From Dugong dugon (taxonomy: Eukaryota > Chordata > Mammalia > Sirenia > Dugongidae), in assembly GCA_030035585.1 (NCBI GenBank), contig CM057461.1, positions 171,069,624 through 171,133,623 on the forward strand: a stretch of DNA of 64,000 nucleotides. The letters run 5' to 3'. Of the stretch, positions 59,457-64,000 are shown piece after piece (within the stretch, counting starts at the first letter, position 1; each line of letters begins with the position of its first letter). The position numbers and the translations under genes were made by a program. The notes under the pieces are model-generated. The model was not told the origin of the DNA, did no database searches, and saw only the letters and a program-made list of their open reading frames with translations.

Positions 59457-60472
59457 AAACTTAGTAAAGCAGTAAACCTCCTGAAAATAATTAGTGACCA
59501 TAGGTGAATAAAAGTATGCTTAGATCTGATATTATTCATATTAATGATCCAAAGTCAGTCAGTATTTCTACGTAGAGTCTTACTAAAATAACACATTACC
59601 CTTGAAATTGAATGATCTCTGTTGAATTAAGAGATAAAAGACATGGTACTCTTTCCTGGAATTGAAGAAAATCGTACGTGGGTGTGGTAGAAACATGCAT
59701 GAGTGACTGTCTTGCCCCACTGCCCGTACTTAGAGATTTAGAGAGTCTTTAATTTGTGGTTGCTCAGAGCGCCCTGAATGCGGTTCCCCAGCTGGTGAGT
59801 CGCTGTTGTCAGACCCGGTTGCCAGTTGGCGCCTATAAACTTGGCCAGTCTGAAACCTTGATGTGAAAGAGCCCGTTTGGTTTTGCTTCTTGGGTTCAGG
59901 CTTTTCTGCCTGTGGCCTTAGTCCCAGGGCTAGGGTATTATTTGAATCTCTGCTTCCGGAGATATGTTGAGGTTTTTCTTTTGAACTTTTTGTTACCCAA
60001 ATCTGGTTGCCAACCTATGCCCACTTAGAAATTTTTTAGAAATATTTTCAGGAGACGTTTTAATTCTCTTCTGTATCAACCCCCCTTGAATTTTAGAAAG
60101 ACTGAATATGTTTTCGAAGCTGTTGATCTCTTAGGGTTTGTGACATAGCCTATCTTTAGGCCCCCTACACTAAGGACATGGTATCTCTTCTTCAACGTTA
60201 GGAAAACAAAAACAAGAGCATGGTGGAATAGATTAAACTAGCATTAGTGAAACAGCCAATTTTTGAAGAATTTTGCATTTGTTCTGGGCTATATATGCTT
60301 TGAAAAAACTATAAGAGAATACCATGGAAGGGCTAGATGAGAGTATTTTAATACTAATTTAGTGAGATAGCTTAAGTGAAGAGGAACTATGATCAGTATG
60401 AATTTAAAGTTATGACTAGAGGAGGTCTGTTAATTGCAAACCTTTTAAAACTAAGCTATTCATTTTTTGTAG

Positions 60473-60580
60473 ATGAATTCTTGTATTAAAAATCCCAAAA
60501 TTCTTCTGTTGAAGTGTTCCATTGAGTATCTTTACAGAGAAGAAACCAAGTTTACTTGCATAGATCCTATTGTGCTTCAG
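60473..60580 (+). CDS. PIKFYVE: PIKFYVE exon 17 (residues 696-731)
   Basis: Acceptor TTTTTTGTAG, donor CAG|GTAAGA, 108 bp, phase 0. Encodes MNSCIKNPKILLLKCSIEYL and YREETKFTCIDPIVLQ, core of the Cpn60-like domain. Intron 17 (60581-61786) is AT-rich and shows no named repeat apart from a short GT run near 61455. Confidence 0.97.
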
Positions 60581-61786
60581 GTAAGAACTTATTACTGAAA
60601 CACATAGAATTTGGAGGAATGTTTGTTTACTATTATGTTTGTAAGTTCTTAATTAGTCTGACTCATTCCAGCATGATATTTGACACCGTGCTTTGCATCC
60701 AGTCATAAGAGTTGATTAGAGTTGGACCTTAGAGAGGAAATTTGTTTGCCATCCTCATATCAGGATGAGAAACTTAAAAAAAAAAGAAAAGGACGTATTA
60801 TAGTTACACTTTACTGAAGGTGCACAAGTAAAATTATCTTAAATACTGTTAAATTACAATTTAATAAGCAGAGTAGGAAATTAACACATTTCATGAAAAA
60901 AATTCTATTTTGTTAATAATGAGAGAATTTCAAAATCTGGGTACAGTTTCTATCAGTAAAACAGAGAAAGTCAAGAAGAAATAATACTCCATGACAGGGC
61001 AGGCTCATTGTAGGAATAGACTCATCTATTGCTGGTGGCAGTGAACGTTAATAAAATCTTGTTAAGAAAACGCTGTAGACATATGAGCTGGAGTGACAAA
61101 CATGCTCACCTTCATTTGTCTCCTGTCCGAAACCCGAAAATTTATTGAAACAATGGGTTGTATTGTTTTAGCTCTGGTTGTTATTTACATTATTCATTTG
61201 CTTTGAAATTTAACCTTTCTCATGAAATTGTATTAAGCCTGTGTTTTAGATTTTTAACTATAGTTGTTCTAGGTAGAATGTAATCTTTTGGGAGATTGGA
61301 ATAGTAAGTAGCTGAAATAGCATTTTTTAGAGACTTACTTGTTCAGATACCCCAAGGAAGAGATACTCTGGTTAGTTTCAGAATGTAAAAGGGGAATCCA
61401 TAACCATATTAAAAGCATCTAGAAATTGCTTTCATTTGGGGGGATTGTGAGGGTGTGTGTGTGTGTTTGTGTGTTTTAACCTGTGAGAGCTAGCTAATTG
61501 AATTCTTGGCTTTTATATTATAGGTAATTAAGAATTGAAAATCCTTCAAAGTAATATTAGTGAGTCAGAGAATGGAGTCTCTCCTGAAACTCTTTTCAGG
61601 ATAATCAGCACAGTTCAGAATGATGAATGAGTTTCTCGGTTGTGTTTGGATTAATTTGCTTATAGAATTACACCTGGATGAATCTAATTTAGGCTGAGAT
61701 TGATATTAATAGTCAAACTATCCCTGTAATTTAATATGAATAGATCTTGAACTGACCCAGGTATAATTCTGATTTATCTTACTTAG

Positions 61787-61927
61787 GAGAGGGAATTCTT
61801 GAAGAATTATGTTCAGCGAATAGTTGATGTGCGACCCACATTGGTTCTAGTTGAGAAAACGGTGTCTCGGATAGCCCAGGACATGTTGCTGGAACATGGC
61901 ATTACTTTGGTCATTAATGTAAAATCA
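61787..61927 (+). CDS. PIKFYVE: PIKFYVE exon 18 (residues 732-778)
   Basis: Acceptor TATCTTACTTAG, donor TCA|GTGAGT, phase 0. Encodes EREFLKNYVQRIVDVRPTLV, LVEKTVSRIAQDMLLEHGIT and LVINVKS. The VRPTLVLVEKTVSR / GITLVINVKS pattern matches the chaperonin fold repeats. Intron 18 is 669 bp, nothing recognised. Confidence 0.97.
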
Positions 61928-62596
61928 GTGAGTGCTCCTATTTTTGTGTATCATTTTTTTAAAAACTTAGCTTTTCAATTTATGTGCGTGTGGTAGATAT
62001 ACAGGGATCTTTGATTATCTATTTTCTTTTTTTGCTGCTCCTATGTATTGAAAGTGGGACAGAAGGCACTGTTTAAGACTAGAGAGTCTCAGGCCGTGAG
62101 TGGGTAGATTACACTCATTATATAGTCTCCAAAGGTGTAATAACATTAGCTAATTAGTAATATTTGTTGATCTTTCATTTTGTTTGGGGAATTGTCCAAG
62201 CACAAAATGTTCTCTGCCTTGAAAAATTTACCCTCCAGAGACATTAAAAGACCTCAAATAAGGAGGCCAATTCTAGGAAGGTTTTTTTTTGTTTGTTTGT
62301 TTTTTTGTCCCTACTTCCTCCTCTCCCACCTCCCCAGTACTTGCGCCAGTGCATAATGCTTAAATGCCTTTGATGATGTTATTAATAGGATTATGGCTTG
62401 TTTTAGTGGACTCACTGATTAATAAGCAACTAAGCGTAGATCTAAGCTACATTAAAAAATTCATCATGTAGTTATTCCAATTAAGGAAATTCACTGTGAG
62501 GATTACTTTTAAATATTTCCATTTTTTTCCCCATTAAATTTACTGAGATTTTCATTCTTCTCTAAGTTTATGATAAAATGTTTTTCTGTGTTGTAG

Positions 62597-62723
62597 CAAG
62601 TTTTAGATCGAATCAGTCGGATGACTCAAGGTGATTTAGTAATGTCAATGGACCAGCTGCTTACAAAACCACGCCTGGGCACCTGTCACAAATTTTATAT
62701 GCAGATGTTCCAGCTGTCTAATG
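62597..62723 (+). CDS. PIKFYVE: PIKFYVE exon 19 (residues 779-820)
   Basis: Acceptor CTGTGTTGTAG, donor G|GTGAGT. Encodes QVLDRISRMTQGDLVMSMDQ, LLTKPRLGTCHKFYMQMFQ and LSN. Continues the Cpn60-like domain. Intron 19 (250 bp) ends in a T-rich tract. Confidence 0.97.
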
Positions 62724-62973
62724 GTGAGTGATCTTTAGCAAAGATTCACCTGGAATTGGGGATGTCAGTCAGTGAGTTAACGCTTCAGTACTACAGTGTT
62801 CACCTGGAAGGAAGTGTCTGTTAGCAGTGTAAATGAGAATAGGCAGCTGTGGTCTTAATCACGTAAATTCTTTTTTTTTTTTCTTCTGTAGATGTTAGCA
62901 TAGTGAATTAATTCTGTCTGGACTTCTGTATTGCCACCTATGCATTATTAACTTTTTGTTTGCTTATTTTTAG

Positions 62974-64000
62974 AACAAACCAAAACGCTGATGTTTTTTG
63001 AAGGCTGTCCACAGCACCTAGGCTGCACAGTCAAGCTTAGAGGAGGCTCTGATTATGAGCTGGCCCGAGTTAAGGAGATCCTAATATTTATGATCTGCGT
63101 AGCTTATCATTCTCAACTAGAAATCTCCTTCCTTATGGATGAATTTGCTATGCCACCCACATTAACTCAAAACTCTTCCTTCCATTCTCTGATTGAGGGA
63201 TGCGGGGAGGAAGGGGCTGCACAAGAACAGTTCAGTGGAAGTCCCCTCCCCCGGGACCCTGACTTCCCTCCTGACAGGCCGATCATGATATCAGAGGCTC
63301 TGCCCTCTGATGATGGCAGTTCGTTGGAATCAAGGATTATGTCTGAGAAGGGTGACCAGGAAAATAAAAGTGTTCTGCAGGATGTTGTCTCTTTGAAGCA
63401 TCAAGAGTGTGCAGCAATGGCTTGTGTGTCCGGGATCCCCTGTGCTCTCTTTCCATCATTACCAGAATCACTGCTGCCACTCCACATGGATGACCAACAG
63501 GATGTCATAGGCAGTGAGCAACCAGAGGCTTTGCAGCAAACAGATGAACTGCATGATCCCAAAAGCCAGATGAGAGCCTTTAGAGACCCTCTACAGGATG
63601 ACACAGGATTGTATGTTGCAATGGAAGTTACTTTCTCTGAAGATAAACGAAAGACTTATTCTTTGGCTTTCAAGCAGGAATTAAAAGATGTGATCCTGTG
63701 TATGTCTCCAGTAATCACATTCCGGGAGCCTTTTCTTTTAACTGAAAAGGGGATGAAGTGCTCTACCCGAGATTATTTTGCAGAGCAGGTTTACTGGTCT
63801 CCTCTCCTCAATAAGGAGTTCAAAGAAATGGAGAGCAGGAGAAAGAAGCAGCTGCTCAGGGATCTCACTGGACTTCAGGGCATGAATGGAAGTATTCAGG
63901 CCAAGTCTATTCAAGTCCTGCCCTTGCATGAGCTAGTGAGCACTAGAATTGCCGAGCATCTGGGTGATAGCCAGAGCTTGGGTAGAATGCTGGCTGATTT
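62974..64000 (+). CDS. PIKFYVE: PIKFYVE exon 20, partial (residues 821 to about 1162)
   Basis: Acceptor CTTATTTTTAG; open to the window edge without a stop for 1027 bp, matching the single large internal exon of the mammalian gene. It starts EQTKTLMFFEGCPQHLGCT, then the chaperonin-type KLRGGSDYELARVKEIL, ending the Cpn60-like domain near residue 869. Residues about 880-1015 are a variable, acidic, Ser/Gln-rich linker. From about 1016 conservation returns: RAFRDPLQDDTGLYV, KRKTYSLAFKQELKDVIL, FAEQVYWSPLLNKEFKEME and GSIQAKSIQVL. The Lys/Arg-rich RRKKQLLRDL leads to the Cys-rich region outside the window. Confidence 0.96.

Larger units (their letters stand above)
21120..64000 (+). other. PIKFYVE: PIKFYVE gene, 5' part (runs off right edge)
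   Basis: Gene-level entry. PIKFYVE (PIP5K3, Fab1 orthologue) phosphorylates PI3P to PI(3,5)P2 on endosomal membranes, in complex with FIG4 and VAC14, and controls endolysosome size and traffic. Nineteen coding exons join without a phase error into about 1162 residues. Domains in order: FYVE (about 159-219), DEP (about 366-441), TCP-1/Cpn60-like (about 617-869), then a divergent linker. The kinase domain near the C terminus is outside. The largest introns are intron 12 (6.2 kb), intron 1 (5.2 kb), intron 5 (4.6 kb) and intron 7 (3.8 kb). Confidence 0.95.

Noticed and set aside
63401..63929. Minus-strand frames opposite PIKFYVE exon 20
   Set aside because: Shadows of the well-supported plus-strand coding exon.
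1..64000. CRISPR arrays, operons, bacterial-type systems
   Set aside because: No spaced direct-repeat array and no compact gene clusters. Introns, SINEs and LINEs show a mammalian nuclear genome.

Overview
The window is mammalian nuclear DNA, most likely from an elephant or another proboscidean. This rests on many copies of the tRNA-derived Afrotherian SINE (head GGAGCCCTGGTGGC, tail GAGTCGGAATCGACTC), a matching RTE LINE that supplies the SINE tail, and young lineage-type LINE-1 copies. The single-copy genes themselves would fit any placental mammal. Gene names come from recognising exon-encoded protein and UTR sequence, not from a database search.

Layout. At 1-3290 lies the 5' end of IDH1 on the minus strand: two non-coding exons (2031-2105 and about 3138-3282) in and beside a CpG-rich promoter. 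The IDH1 start codon should lie in the next exon, left of the window. From 3.6 to 21 kb there is no protein gene. That stretch is filled by an old LINE-1 split by a 7.6-kb younger LINE-1, a second LINE-1 copy with a clean target-site duplication, SINEs, a (GT)n tract and older degraded repeats. A second CpG-rich block at 20.8-21.6 kb is the PIKFYVE promoter with non-coding exon 1.

From 21.1 kb to the right edge the window is PIKFYVE on the plus strand. Nineteen consecutive coding exons (26,460-64,000) join with correct phase at every junction and canonical AG/GT borders. They give about 1162 residues, a little over half of the roughly 2100-residue protein: Ser-rich N terminus, FYVE zinc finger, DEP domain, Ser-rich linker, TCP-1/Cpn60-like domain, and the start of the central region. 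The lipid-kinase domain lies past the right edge.

PIKFYVE makes PI(3,5)P2 on endosomes. IDH1 is the cytosolic NADP-dependent isocitrate dehydrogenase. They are head-to-head neighbours without a known shared pathway; the order is the conserved mammalian arrangement.

No previously undescribed biological system was found. The most notable structures are nested transposon insertions with readable target-site duplications, a nearly complete 219-bp foldback MITE inside an older inverted-repeat element, a probable LINE-1 3' transduction, an ERVL-type LTR with a tRNA-Leu-like primer site, a SINE ending about 40 bp before the PIKFYVE start-codon exon, and a short uORF that overlaps the PIKFYVE start codon.
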